From NCBI GenBank assembly GCA_016927965.1, contig JAFGLP010000062.1, positions 1 through 19,902 of the forward strand: a stretch of DNA of 19,902 nucleotides. Reading direction: 5' to 3'. The position numbers and the translations under genes were made by a program. Source of the DNA: Dehalococcoidia bacterium. Lineage in GTDB: Bacteria; Chloroflexota; Dehalococcoidia; GIF9; UBA5629. Of this stretch, positions 1-7,292 are shown piece after piece; the stretch's first letter is position 1, and each line of letters starts with the position of its first letter. Below the pieces are notes generated by a model. The model was given only the letters and a program-made list of their open reading frames with translations. It searched no databases and was not told the origin of the DNA.

Positions 1-53
1 CCGGTCAAACGGTGAATGTGATTATATTAAATTGCGGCGCAATAGACAATTTA

Positions 54-1307
54 TTAACTTACGTTCATATTTCGGTTATGTGTTTTGATAGCCTCGATGC
101 GCTCGATCAGCGGCGGATGAGAATAATACAGGAAAGTGTAAAAGGGATGGGGTGTCAAGTTGGAGAGGTTATTGGCTGCCAGTTTTTTTAAGGCCTCTTC
201 CAGCGGCAGCGGTCCGGGTCCGGTCAGGGCGGCAAAGCGGTCGGCATCGGCTTCATTTTTCCGGGAAAGCATGTTGAACAGGATAGCGAGTATATATTCT
301 ATGGGTGTATAGAGCAGCCCGAAGATGATGAGGCCGGCGTAAACCGAGGGCTGTTCAAAATATAACGCCCCGTGAACCCCCGGGCTTTTCATGAAAAGAG
401 AGAGCAGGAAGAAGAGCAGGCCGAAATGAAGGATGCTGATAATCAGCGCCTGTATAATATGTTTTTTCTTATAGTGGCCGATCTCATGGGCTATAACAGC
501 TACAAGCTCAGGCACGGTATGCTGCGCAATCAAGGTATCGAAAAGGGCTATCCTCTTATTGCGCCCGAACCCGGTGAAGAAGGCATTGGATTTGCTGGAA
601 CGGCGTGATCCGTCAATGACGAAAATATTGTTTATGGAAAAATCAACGGATCTGGCATAGCTGAGGATTGCGGTCCTCAAATCTCCATTCTCAAGCGGAA
701 TAAATTTGTTAAAAAGCGGCATCAGCCACGTGGGAGCTATGAATTCAACGACGAGCAAATAAACGGTTACTACCGCCCAACAGTAGACCCAGGCCAGGGG
801 GCCTGCTACTTCAAATAACGCTAAAACGGCAGCCAGCAGCGGCGCACCCAGCAGGATGGAAAGGAGTACTCTCTTGATCCTGTCAACGATGAATGTCTGC
901 GGCGTTGTTTTATTGAATCCATACCGCTGCTCGATAACAAATGTCCCGTAGATGCTGAAAGGGAGCATGATCAGGCCAACGGCTAGCACGAGTATTCCTG
1001 TGTATAAAAGGCCGTTTACCAGTTCATTAAAGCCCCAGCTTCTCACCAGTAGATCGAGCCAATTGAATCCGCCGGCGAACCAGAATATCAGCAGCAATGC
1101 CAGCCCGAACGTGCTGACCACGAAATTGAAATGCGTGCTTTCACGTGTATATTCCTGTGATTTGCGATATTTTTCCGGCGCATAAATATCTTTGAAGGCC
1201 GCCGGCGGATCGAGTTGCAGGGCCTTTAAATTCAAAATGCTGGAAATAATATCCAACAAGAAAGGAACGAGGATGGCTGCCAAAATAATTCCTAAATAAA
1301 TATTCAT
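54..1307 (-). CDS. M48 family metallopeptidase, Ste24/CAAX prenyl protease 1-like, integral membrane
   Basis: A zinc endopeptidase of the Ste24 branch of family M48. The zinc-binding HEIGH motif is at residues 274-278, and the third ligand is the glutamate of SRKNEADAD (E352). The block around residues 239-258 (SNAFFTGFGRNKRIALFDT) is characteristic of Ste24. About seven hydrophobic segments lie near residues 3-25, 62-80, 98-122, 147-167, 175-192, 285-307 and 322-345, which fits a membrane chamber protease; 417 residues is normal for the family. Bacteria usually lack protein prenylation, so the likely role is membrane-protein quality control rather than CAAX processing; this is inference. The ATG has no Shine-Dalgarno site, and a -10 box sits only about 9 bases upstream, which suggests a leaderless mRNA. 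It is divergent from the small lipoprotein gene at 1401. Confidence 0.93.
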   Translation of the reverse strand: MNIYLGIILAAILVPFLLDIISSILNLKALQLDPPAAFKDIYAPEKYRKSQEYTRESTHFNFVVSTFGLALLLIFWFAGGFNWLDLLVRSWGFNELVNGLLYTGILVLAVGLIMLPFSIYGTFVIEQRYGFNKTTPQTFIVDRIKRVLLSILLGAPLLAAVLALFEVAGPLAWVYCWAVVTVYLLVVEFIAPTWLMPLFNKFIPLENGDLRTAILSYARSVDFSINNIFVIDGSRRSSKSNAFFTGFGRNKRIALFDTLIAQHTVPELVAVIAHEIGHYKKKHIIQALIISILHFGLLFFLLSLFMKSPGVHGALYFEQPSVYAGLIIFGLLYTPIEYILAILFNMLSRKNEADADRFAALTGPGPLPLEEALKKLAANNLSNLTPHPFYTFLYYSHPPLIERIEAIKTHNRNMNVS

Positions 1308-1315
1308 AAAGATTA

Positions 1316-1343
1316 ATTATAGAAAAAAAACTCCATAAGTAAA
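1316..1343 (-). promoter_or_regulatory. Candidate sigma-70-type promoter of the M48 protease gene
   Basis: On the minus strand a perfect TATAAT (1316-1321) lies 16 bases downstream of TTTACT (1338-1343, four of six matches to TTGACA). Transcription would begin around 1309, almost on the ATG at 1305-1307, leaving essentially no 5' leader. Predicted by eye only. Confidence 0.5.
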
Positions 1344-1400
1344 CTTTTTCGGCAGGACGACGTTATTATTGTTGAACATTTTCTGGAGGAAAATACCGAG

Positions 1401-1763
1401 ATGAGAAGTCTTTGCATACTACTTGGGGTGGCGCTTTCAATTTCAATAGTAATTGGCTGCCAGGCAGATATTGACGGACTGCCGGTCAGCGTAGGCAAAA
1501 CTGATACGGTGAGTGATGCATTGAAGCTTAACATCACGGGACCGGTGGATGAATCGGTTGTGAGGAGCAGCCCCATCACTGTCAGCGGTACTACTGATAC
1601 AAGTGTGGATTTAATGATCAACGGCCTGTCAGTCTCTCTGGAGAACGGGCGGTTCAAGGTGCTGGTTGAGCTGGAGCCGGGTCCCAATGTAATCGATATC
1701 CTGGCCAAAGATGCCTCGGGTAAGCAGGCTTCAAAATATCTCACTATCGTTTATGTGCCTTAG
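1401..1763 (+). CDS. Small lipoprotein with one bacterial Ig-like domain
   Basis: A 120-residue exported protein. Residues 1-19 form a lipoprotein signal peptide ending in VIGC, so Cys20 would be acylated and the protein membrane-anchored outside the cytoplasm. Residues 43-120 read as one beta-sandwich of the bacterial Ig / glucodextranase-B type. The pattern starts ITGPVDESVV, then gives SPITVSGTTD, and ends with EPGPNVIDILAKDASG and a final beta strand. Such domains are structural or adhesive; no catalytic residues are visible. GGAGGA at 1385-1390 lies about 10 bases before the ATG. The gene is followed at 50 bases by maf, which seems to have its own promoter. The partner and substrate are unknown. 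Confidence 0.85.
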   Translation: MRSLCILLGVALSISIVIGCQADIDGLPVSVGKTDTVSDALKLNITGPVDESVVRSSPITVSGTTDTSVDLMINGLSVSLENGRFKVLVELEPGPNVIDILAKDASGKQASKYLTIVYVP

Positions 1764-1776
1764 GATAAAGTCAACT

Positions 1777-1805
1777 TTGACACGGTCTCACCGGATGGCT
1801 TAAAT
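1777..1805 (+). promoter_or_regulatory. Candidate promoter of maf
   Basis: A perfect TTGACA (1777-1782), a 17-base spacer and TTAAAT (1800-1805, four of six matches to TATAAT). The predicted start, around 1812, falls on the maf ATG at 1813, which has no Shine-Dalgarno site. This again suggests a leaderless transcript. Confidence 0.45.
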
Positions 1806-1812
1806 TGGCAGC

Positions 1813-2421
1813 ATGAAAAAAACGGTGATACTGGCGTCCTCTTCTTCCCGGCGGAGGGAGTTGCTGGAAAAAACCGGCCTTGAATTTATCGTTGCCCCTG
1901 TGGGAATAGAGGAGAAGCTGGACAGTAGTATCGAACCTGCGGAGCTGGCTGTTTCGATCTCGTTACAGAAAGCAGTGTCTGCCCGTCTCTCTCATCCGGG
2001 TTCCATTATTATAGCCGCAGATACCTTCGGAGTGCTGGAGGGCAGACTGCTGGGAAAACCCCGTAATCCGGGCCATGCACGCCGGATGCTGACTTCCATG
2101 AGCGGCAAATGCCATCAGGTTATTACGGGTTTTACCATTCTGGATTGCGATAGCGGTAAGACCATATCTCGTGCAGTCATCACCAGTGTTTATTTCAAGT
2201 TGTTGAGTCAAAGTCAGATCGATCAATATGTTGCCAGCGGTGAGCCGCTAGATAAAGCGGGCGCCTATGCAATCCAGGGGGCTGGCGCTGAGCTGGTGGC
2301 AAAGATCGAAGGAGATTATAGCAATGTCATTGGGTTGCCGCTCAATATGTTATTGCAGGAGCTCAAGGGGTTTGGGATAGATTTGCCGGATGGCCCTCAG
2401 CATAAACGTGCTGCTGATTGA
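1813..2421 (+). CDS. maf: Maf/Ham1-fold nucleoside triphosphate pyrophosphatase
   Basis: A cytoplasmic house-cleaning enzyme of the Maf family, which hydrolyses non-canonical or excess NTPs (dTTP/UTP or methylated nucleotides, depending on subtype) to NMP and pyrophosphate. Family motifs appear in order: the N-terminal ASSSSRRRELL (residues 8-18), AADT with D70 and T71, LGKP ending at residue 83, SMSGKCHQVITG (95-106), and EPLDKAGAYAIQG followed by VAKIEGDYSNVIGLP near the C terminus. The 202-residue length is normal. Subtype (YhdE-like or YceF-like) is not assigned. The 3' end overlaps the convergent flavoprotein gene by 25 bases. The start is the first ATG after a promoter-like sequence; there is no ribosome binding site. 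Confidence 0.95.
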   Translation: MKKTVILASSSSRRRELLEKTGLEFIVAPVGIEEKLDSSIEPAELAVSISLQKAVSARLSHPGSIIIAADTFGVLEGRLLGKPRNPGHARRMLTSMSGKCHQVITGFTILDCDSGKTISRAVITSVYFKLLSQSQIDQYVASGEPLDKAGAYAIQGAGAELVAKIEGDYSNVIGLPLNMLLQELKGFGIDLPDGPQHKRAAD

Positions 2422-3716
2422 CCGGCCAAATAGCCGGTTGAGAAAGCAGCCTGCAGGTTGTAACCGCCGGTATCCGCATCTATATCCAACAGTTCTCCGC
2501 AAAAATAAAGGCCTTTGACGAGTTTTGATTCCATGGTCCTCGGGTCTACCTCGTTAAGGTCTACGCCGCCGGCGGTAACCATGGCCTCGGACAGCGGCCG
2601 TGTCCGATTGACATTGAACCTGACATCCTTCAGGCAGTTAATTATTTTTTCGCGTTCTTTAGCTGAAACCTGCCCCGCCATCTTGTCGGGAGGACAGCCG
2701 GCAGCTTTCAGCGCAAAATCGGTTACATGTAAAGGTGCCAGGGCTCCAATGGCTGTGCGAACATGCCTTGCGCCGTGCCTGCTGAATTCCTGCTGAAGAT
2801 CATCCTGGGCCTGTTTGCGGTTATGGCCGGGCAGCAAATCTATGCTAAGGCTGACCGGACTTTTAGCCAGTGCGTCTGCCACCGCCAGGCTCATCAGCAA
2901 TACCGCCGGCCCGCTGACGCCGTAATGTGTGAAGACAAGATCGCCAGTGCGGCTTTCAATTACCGGCGGCCGTGGGGACTTACCCTGTATACCCCTGCCG
3001 GTATCCCTGCCGGGAGCCAGTTCAGCATCGATGCTTTCGGCTTTGCAGGCGAATGCGGTGACCCTGACGTTTTTCAGGCTGATTCCCTGCAGACTTTTTA
3101 CGATGTCCATTTCTTTAACTGCGAGCGGAACCAGCGCCGGCCGCAATTGAATAACCGTATGCCCAAGCCTCTCGGCCAGCCGGTACCCCTCACCGTTGGA
3201 CCCGGTCCTGGGATAAGAGGCGCCGCCGGTGGCCATGACCACAGTCTCTGTCCTGAATGTCCGGTCCGGCGTATATACGGCAGTGACCCGGCCATCTTTT
3301 TGCTCAATTTCCAGAACGGCAGCGTTTTTTGTCACTGCAACGCCGTTTTGTTTCATATAAGCCGTAAGCGCCTGCACGACATCGGCTGATTTCCCCGATG
3401 CAGGGAAGATCCTTCCATCCTCTGCAGTGGAAGTTCGCACCCCGTATTTTCCAAGAAGTCCAATCAGGCCATCACTAAAAAATTGGCGGAATGCAGTATA
3501 TAAAAACCGTCCGTTTTCTCCGTACATGGGGATGAAATCATCCATGCTGCGCGCATTGGTCAGGTTGCAGCGGGCGTTGCCGCTGATGAGAATTTTCTTC
3601 CCTTCCCGTTCCATTTTCTCCAGCAGGAAAACCTCGGCTCCCAGCTCGGCAGCTCTGCCGGCTGCCATCATACCGGCTGCCCCTGCTCCCACAACGACTA
3701 CGGCCTGTCTGCTCAT
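2397..3716 (-). CDS. NAD(P)/FAD-dependent oxidoreductase, BaiN/HI0933 (YhiN) family
   Basis: A flavoprotein of the HI0933-like family. An N-terminal Rossmann FAD-binding motif GAGAAG lies at residues 10-15, followed by the family block GKKILISGNARCNLTN. A second dinucleotide-type segment (VVMATGGASYPRTGSNG) lies in the middle. The C terminus carries the family signature VKGLYFCGELLDIDADTGGY followed by NLQAAFSTGYLAG. Members have been described as 3-dehydro-bile acid reductases or aminoacetone oxidases, but most have no known substrate, so I assign none. At 439 residues it is slightly long; a low-complexity basic loop (around RDTGRGIQGKSPRPP) may account for that. Its ATG overlaps the stop of the upstream DUF6125-like gene by 4 bases (ATGA), so the two are probably translationally coupled. 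Confidence 0.93.
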   Translation of the reverse strand: MSRQAVVVVGAGAAGMMAAGRAAELGAEVFLLEKMEREGKKILISGNARCNLTNARSMDDFIPMYGENGRFLYTAFRQFFSDGLIGLLGKYGVRTSTAEDGRIFPASGKSADVVQALTAYMKQNGVAVTKNAAVLEIEQKDGRVTAVYTPDRTFRTETVVMATGGASYPRTGSNGEGYRLAERLGHTVIQLRPALVPLAVKEMDIVKSLQGISLKNVRVTAFACKAESIDAELAPGRDTGRGIQGKSPRPPVIESRTGDLVFTHYGVSGPAVLLMSLAVADALAKSPVSLSIDLLPGHNRKQAQDDLQQEFSRHGARHVRTAIGALAPLHVTDFALKAAGCPPDKMAGQVSAKEREKIINCLKDVRFNVNRTRPLSEAMVTAGGVDLNEVDPRTMESKLVKGLYFCGELLDIDADTGGYNLQAAFSTGYLAGQSAARLC

Positions 3717-4450
3717 TCTATATAAAATTTCCAGGCGCAGGAGAATTCATCAGGGTGCATATCAGGCGGGCAGGCGATGCATTCGGTTCTGATCCTCGGA
3801 TCGATAGCGCGTGCGAAGCTGGAATATTCAGTTACCCCTGCCGATTTACAGGGATAGTCCTCCAGTCCCTTACGTTTGCGCGCCGTCTGCACCCTGCATT
3901 CAACCATGCGGAAGATCAGGCAATTGTCCTGCCGCTCGCTGGACTGTGTATTGATGCGGGAATAAAGCCTGTAATCGAGAGCTGTCTTCAGGGAGTCCAG
4001 TCCACCTTCCTCCGGCAAATGCAACAGATCCTTGATCCGGTATGCTTCCACTGGAGAAAATCTGGTCCAGCAGGTATCATTGCACCTTTTGGCGGTGAAC
4101 ATCTCCTGTCTTTGCTCCACTGCCTGGAACCATATGCCGTCGCCAGCCAGCCAGTTAACAGATATTGCTTCTATAAATGCGAGGATTTGCTCTCTGGGCA
4201 GACTGGTAAGGGCAGAGGGAAGGCCTGCGTCAATTTCAAAGCCCAATACACTCGAGAGACGTCTTAATAGGATGGGATAATACTTATCAAATACGGCTTT
4301 TTCAGCACTGATGGCTTCGTCAAGTCCCAGTTGATGGTGCACCTCGTTAAACCAGATGCCGTAATGAAGGATGCTGCGCCTCAGGAAATCGACGGCAAGG
4401 TTGCACAGCTCGGTATTATTTAGAGTGTCCAGCTCTTCTTGTCTGCCCAT
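3713..4450 (-). CDS. DUF6125-like cysteine-rich protein of unknown function
   Basis: A 245-residue soluble protein. The C-terminal third carries the pattern I associate with DUF6125: VECRVQTARKRKGL, then YPCKSAGVTEYSSFA, then DPRI, ECIACPPD and FSCAW. Cysteines at 177, 185, 201, 224, 227 and 238 could form a metal or redox site. The N-terminal part contains two related segments, HYGIWFNEVHHQLGLDEA (from residue 29) and GDGIWFQAVEQRQEMFTAKR (from 103), which suggests an internal duplication. Some related proteins are labelled as L-2-amino-thiazoline-4-carboxylate hydrolase-like; I would not assign that activity here. AAAGGAG about 7 bases upstream of the ATG is a strong ribosome binding site. 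It is coupled to the downstream flavoprotein gene, suggesting a shared redox role (inference). Confidence 0.85.
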   Translation of the reverse strand: MGRQEELDTLNNTELCNLAVDFLRRSILHYGIWFNEVHHQLGLDEAISAEKAVFDKYYPILLRRLSSVLGFEIDAGLPSALTSLPREQILAFIEAISVNWLAGDGIWFQAVEQRQEMFTAKRCNDTCWTRFSPVEAYRIKDLLHLPEEGGLDSLKTALDYRLYSRINTQSSERQDNCLIFRMVECRVQTARKRKGLEDYPCKSAGVTEYSSFARAIDPRIRTECIACPPDMHPDEFSCAWKFYIE

Positions 4451-4481
4451 ATATGTTCTCCTTTAAAATATAAGAATTGAT

Positions 4482-4510
4482 CTGACTTTACCAACAATAC
4501 GTACTATAAT
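4482..4510 (+). promoter_or_regulatory. Candidate promoter of the dut operon
   Basis: CTGACT (4482-4487, four of six matches to TTGACA), a 17-base spacer and a perfect TATAAT (4505-4510). The predicted start, around 4517, leaves a leader of about 24 bases before the dut ATG at 4541. It lies in the 90-base divergent gap between the DUF6125-like gene and dut. Confidence 0.6.
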
Positions 4511-4540
4511 AACATCATTGCCCGGCGGAAATAATATCAG

Positions 4541-5065
4541 ATGACAGAAAAGTACGGCGTTTTAACGCGTGAAGATATTGAAGAATTGCTGAAAAACAGG
4601 CCGCCCCTGATTGAGGGCGCGATCAATCTGGAAGAGCAGATGCAGCCCAACGGGATTGATCTGACGGTACGTGAAATCAGCAATTTTTCGTCACGCGGCA
4701 ACCTGACGGAAACAAACGAAGGTAGGGAACTTTCCAGGACTTCACCCGTGTTGTTTGAAGAGCATGGGGGTGTGGACCTGCCGCCGGGACCCTATCTTAT
4801 CACATTCAATGAAATCGTTAGCCTCCCGTCCAACATCATGGCATTGGCCAGGCCGCGTTCAAGCTTTAACAGGTGCGGCGTGAGCATTCATAGCGCTGTC
4901 TGGGACGCCGGATACACAGGCAGGTCTCAGTCCATGCTGGTCGTATATAATACCCATGGCTTCAGACTGCATAAAAATGCCAGGGTCATGCAGCTGGTTT
5001 TTCTATATACCACCCGCAGGGTTGTGAAAGGCTATAGCGGCAAATATCAAATGGAAAATATCTGA
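4541..5065 (+). CDS. dut: Deoxyuridine 5'-triphosphate nucleotidohydrolase, Dcd-like (archaeal) type
   Basis: Hydrolyses dUTP to dUMP and pyrophosphate, keeping uracil out of DNA and supplying dUMP for thymidylate synthesis. The 174-residue protein belongs to the dCTP deaminase/dUTPase trimer family. It has QPNGIDLTVREI (residues 35-46), the phosphate-binding PRSSFNRCGV (105-114), HSAVWDAGYTGRSQ (117-130, with the D122 region lining the uracil pocket) and the C-terminal GYSGKYQ (164-170). The dCTP deaminases have a catalytic glutamate in a T.E(L/F).N motif just after the GW.G loop. Here that stretch reads SQSMLVVYN without a glutamate, which favours dUTPase alone. The Shine-Dalgarno site is weak (GGCGGA). 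It is the first gene of an apparent operon with two lipoprotein genes, the first 26 bases downstream. Confidence 0.88.
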   Translation: MTEKYGVLTREDIEELLKNRPPLIEGAINLEEQMQPNGIDLTVREISNFSSRGNLTETNEGRELSRTSPVLFEEHGGVDLPPGPYLITFNEIVSLPSNIMALARPRSSFNRCGVSIHSAVWDAGYTGRSQSMLVVYNTHGFRLHKNARVMQLVFLYTTRRVVKGYSGKYQMENI

Positions 5066-5091
5066 TAAATCCTCAAGGAGAAGCAACTGAA

Positions 5092-6246
5092 ATGAAAAAA
5101 ACTCTGTTTATTATATGCCTGCTGGCGTCAGTGCTGACGGCGGCTGCTTTAACGTCGGCCTGTACCAGCACATCACCGATAGAGCAGGCGGTAATGTGCA
5201 GTAAAGTGACGCAAACAGGCGGGCCGGAGGTAATCTCCGATACTTTCGCTCCCGACGTAAGCAGTATATATTGCTCTATCAAGCTCAGGTATACTTCCGC
5301 ACAATCGAAAGTAAAAGGGGAGTGGTATGTGGTCAGCAGCGATGAAGCAGATCTGAAAAACAGCATGATAGGGCAGGGCAGCGTAGTTGCCGGGACGGAG
5401 TACGTAGTATTGCAGTTTGCTCGTTCGGACAAGCTTCTGCCGAAGGGCGATTACGAGGTGAAGCTCTATTTTGATGACGAGCCGGCGCAATCGGTACCGT
5501 TTACAATAAAGGGCGAAGCCTCTCCCTCGGCCGCCAATTTGACCGATGCTACCATGTGCACCAGTCTGGATTTATTGACCGAAAAACCGCTGGATAAAGT
5601 GGACGTTTTTCCCAGCGATGTTTCTAAAGTCTTCTGTGCGGTTAAGGTCAATGATGCAGACTTCAATAGCGTAATTAAAGCGCGCTGGACATATATCGGC
5701 GGCGAGTTGGAGAATCTCAAAGGAAAGGTCATCTACGAGCCTTCGACCAAGGTTGAGGGCAGAGAGTATATCAGTTTTTCGATTGGCATGCAGTCGGGCA
5801 AGCAACTGCCGACAGGGCAGTACGATATCACACTATTCATAGACGGTGATGAGCAGATGAAGTTGCCATTTTCAGTGGTTGCCCCCGACTCTATTAAATG
5901 GCCTTATATCAGCGAGATGTCCACATTCTCCTATACGGACGAGGAGCAGAAAACCGCAACTTTAACCTCACGGTTTACGACTGATGATAAGCAGATCAAT
6001 TTCAGGGCCAGGGCTTATAATGCCCCGCAGGGGACAGTGATGAATATTCAGTGGATACTTGACCGCAGTGCGGATGCCGTAATTCAGGAGAAGCTGGTCC
6101 AGGAAGACAAGAACCAGATCGAGGGATCCATAGAGATCAGGGCTGCACTGATAACTAAAGAGGAATCCTTCGTGAAAGGTGATTACCTGGTAAAAATTAT
6201 TATCGATGATGAAGAAATGGGCAGGTTCCCGTTTAAAGTAGAATAA
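5092..6246 (+). CDS. Putative lipoprotein with three beta-rich repeats
   Basis: A 384-residue exported protein. The signal peptide ends in TSAC with Cys24, a permissible though not ideal lipobox. The mature part is three copies of a domain of about 115 residues, at roughly 30-140, 150-263 and 272-384. Each copy ends in the same kind of hairpin: LLPKGDYEVKLYFDDE, QLPTGQYDITLFIDGDE and FVKGDYLVKIIIDDEE, followed by PF and a final strand. Each also has a conserved tryptophan (W78 and W199 in copies 1 and 2; an IQWIL segment in copy 3). Copies 1 and 2 each carry a cysteine pair (C36/C61 and C156/C182) about 25 residues apart, probably a disulfide outside the cell; copy 3 has none. No enzymatic motif is visible. 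AAGGAG at 5075-5080 precedes the ATG by 11 bases. It lies 26 bases after dut and 18 bases before the decarboxylase gene. Confidence 0.82.
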   Translation: MKKTLFIICLLASVLTAAALTSACTSTSPIEQAVMCSKVTQTGGPEVISDTFAPDVSSIYCSIKLRYTSAQSKVKGEWYVVSSDEADLKNSMIGQGSVVAGTEYVVLQFARSDKLLPKGDYEVKLYFDDEPAQSVPFTIKGEASPSAANLTDATMCTSLDLLTEKPLDKVDVFPSDVSKVFCAVKVNDADFNSVIKARWTYIGGELENLKGKVIYEPSTKVEGREYISFSIGMQSGKQLPTGQYDITLFIDGDEQMKLPFSVVAPDSIKWPYISEMSTFSYTDEEQKTATLTSRFTTDDKQINFRARAYNAPQGTVMNIQWILDRSADAVIQEKLVQEDKNQIEGSIEIRAALITKEESFVKGDYLVKIIIDDEEMGRFPFKVE

Positions 6247-6264
6247 TCAGGGAGATATGACGCT

Positions 6265-7059
6265 GTGAAAAAATGTAGCTTTTTGCTGGTTGCTTTGCTG
6301 ACCCTGACAGCCGTAATTGCTGCAGGCTGCAGCCCGGATATTCAAACCGGCAGGGATACTGTATACCAGGTTTCAACTATCAGCGCTTTGATGAAAGGTG
6401 TCTATGACGGCAGTACTACAGTCGGCCAGTTAAGGCCGTACGGAGATTTTGGATTAGGAACATTGCAGGCGTTGGACGGGGAGATGCTGGAGCTGGATGG
6501 AAAGATTTACCAGGCCAAACTGGATGGTACTATGGCTGTGGTGCCTGATGATACCCTAACCCCGTTCGCCGTTGTAACTTTTTTCGATAGCGATCATGCT
6601 GTCAGACAAAGTCAGCCGATGGATATCAAACAGCTGCAAACATATATCGACAGCCAGGTAGTCAGCCAGAACCTTTTTTATGCTATTAAAATCGAAGGTA
6701 AATTCAGCTATATGAAGACCCGCAGCGTCCCTGAGCAGGTCAAACCTTATCCCGAGTTGACGGAAGCAATTAAGAATCAACAGGTAAGTGAATTCCACGA
6801 CGTTGAGGGCACAATGGTAGGCTTCCGCTGTCCTCCTTATGTAAACGGAGTGAATGTACCGGGGTATCATTTCCATTTCATCGATGAGGACAGGGAAAGG
6901 GGCGGGCATGTGCTTGATCTGCAGACAGAAGATGTCATAATTACCGTTGACAGCACAGCCAATTTTGTAATGGTATTGCCTGGCACGCACAGCTTTTACG
7001 ATGTCAATCTGGGCGAAGGGGAACCTGAAGGTCTCAAAAAGGTCGAGCAGGGACAGTAG
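6265..7059 (+). CDS. budA: Alpha-acetolactate decarboxylase, predicted exported lipoprotein form
   Basis: Converts alpha-acetolactate to acetoin and CO2 in the butanediol/acetoin pathway. The family is recognised from FGLGTLQALDGEMLELDG (residues 62-79), MKTRSVPEQ then PYP (active-site arginine R152) and GYHFHFIDED followed by GGHVLD. The three zinc-ligand histidines would be H202, H204 and H215, matching the usual H-x-H-x10-H spacing. An N-terminal signal peptide ends in AAGC (Cys22), so the enzyme is probably a lipoprotein outside the membrane; some bacilli also export theirs. No acetolactate synthase gene is in the window. The start is GTG with AGGGAG at 6249-6254. The 264 residues are about the usual length once the signal peptide is removed. 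The symbol is by family only. Confidence 0.9.
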   Translation: MKKCSFLLVALLTLTAVIAAGCSPDIQTGRDTVYQVSTISALMKGVYDGSTTVGQLRPYGDFGLGTLQALDGEMLELDGKIYQAKLDGTMAVVPDDTLTPFAVVTFFDSDHAVRQSQPMDIKQLQTYIDSQVVSQNLFYAIKIEGKFSYMKTRSVPEQVKPYPELTEAIKNQQVSEFHDVEGTMVGFRCPPYVNGVNVPGYHFHFIDEDRERGGHVLDLQTEDVIITVDSTANFVMVLPGTHSFYDVNLGEGEPEGLKKVEQGQ

Positions 7060-7109
7060 AATACAATACCAAATTTCCCAATCCAATTAAAAAGAACACT
7101 TAAACGGGT

Positions 7110-7292
7110 ATGCCTATGAAAAAGAAGCTCAAGCCGTCCTGGTTTGATAATCTAAAAATTAAAATAAAGCGGGCATTAGGGATGAAGATGATACTCTGTG
7201 ATTCCTGCAAATATGACTGGCGCGGAGCGTGCCACCAGCCTGCGCGTCCTAATGCTGTCTGGTGTCCGGACTATTCAAAGCGCGGTTCCTGA
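7110..7292 (+). CDS. Small four-cysteine protein, possible zinc-binding
   Basis: A 60-residue basic protein. The first 27 residues are rich in lysine (KKKLKPSW and LKIKIKRALGMK). The rest carries CDSCKYDWRGACHQP followed by VWCPDY, that is four cysteines in a C-x2-C-x8-C-x10-C arrangement, which could bind one zinc ion. It would be cytoplasmic or nucleic-acid-associated; no function is assigned. Two in-frame ATGs lie six bases apart (7110 and 7116), neither with a good Shine-Dalgarno site. The 3' end overlaps the convergent gene at 7271 by 22 bases. The compact cysteine pattern and lack of a competing reading frame make it a credible gene. Confidence 0.7.
   Translation: MPMKKKLKPSWFDNLKIKIKRALGMKMILCDSCKYDWRGACHQPARPNAVWCPDYSKRGS

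Noticed and set aside
2763..3389. Plus-strand open frame of 208 residues
   Set aside because: It lies wholly inside the minus-strand flavoprotein gene, which carries clear family motifs; the plus-strand translation has no domain character.
4541..5065. dCTP deaminase as the function of this gene
   Set aside because: The catalytic glutamate of dCTP deaminases is missing in the SQSMLVVYN segment; dUTPase fits better.
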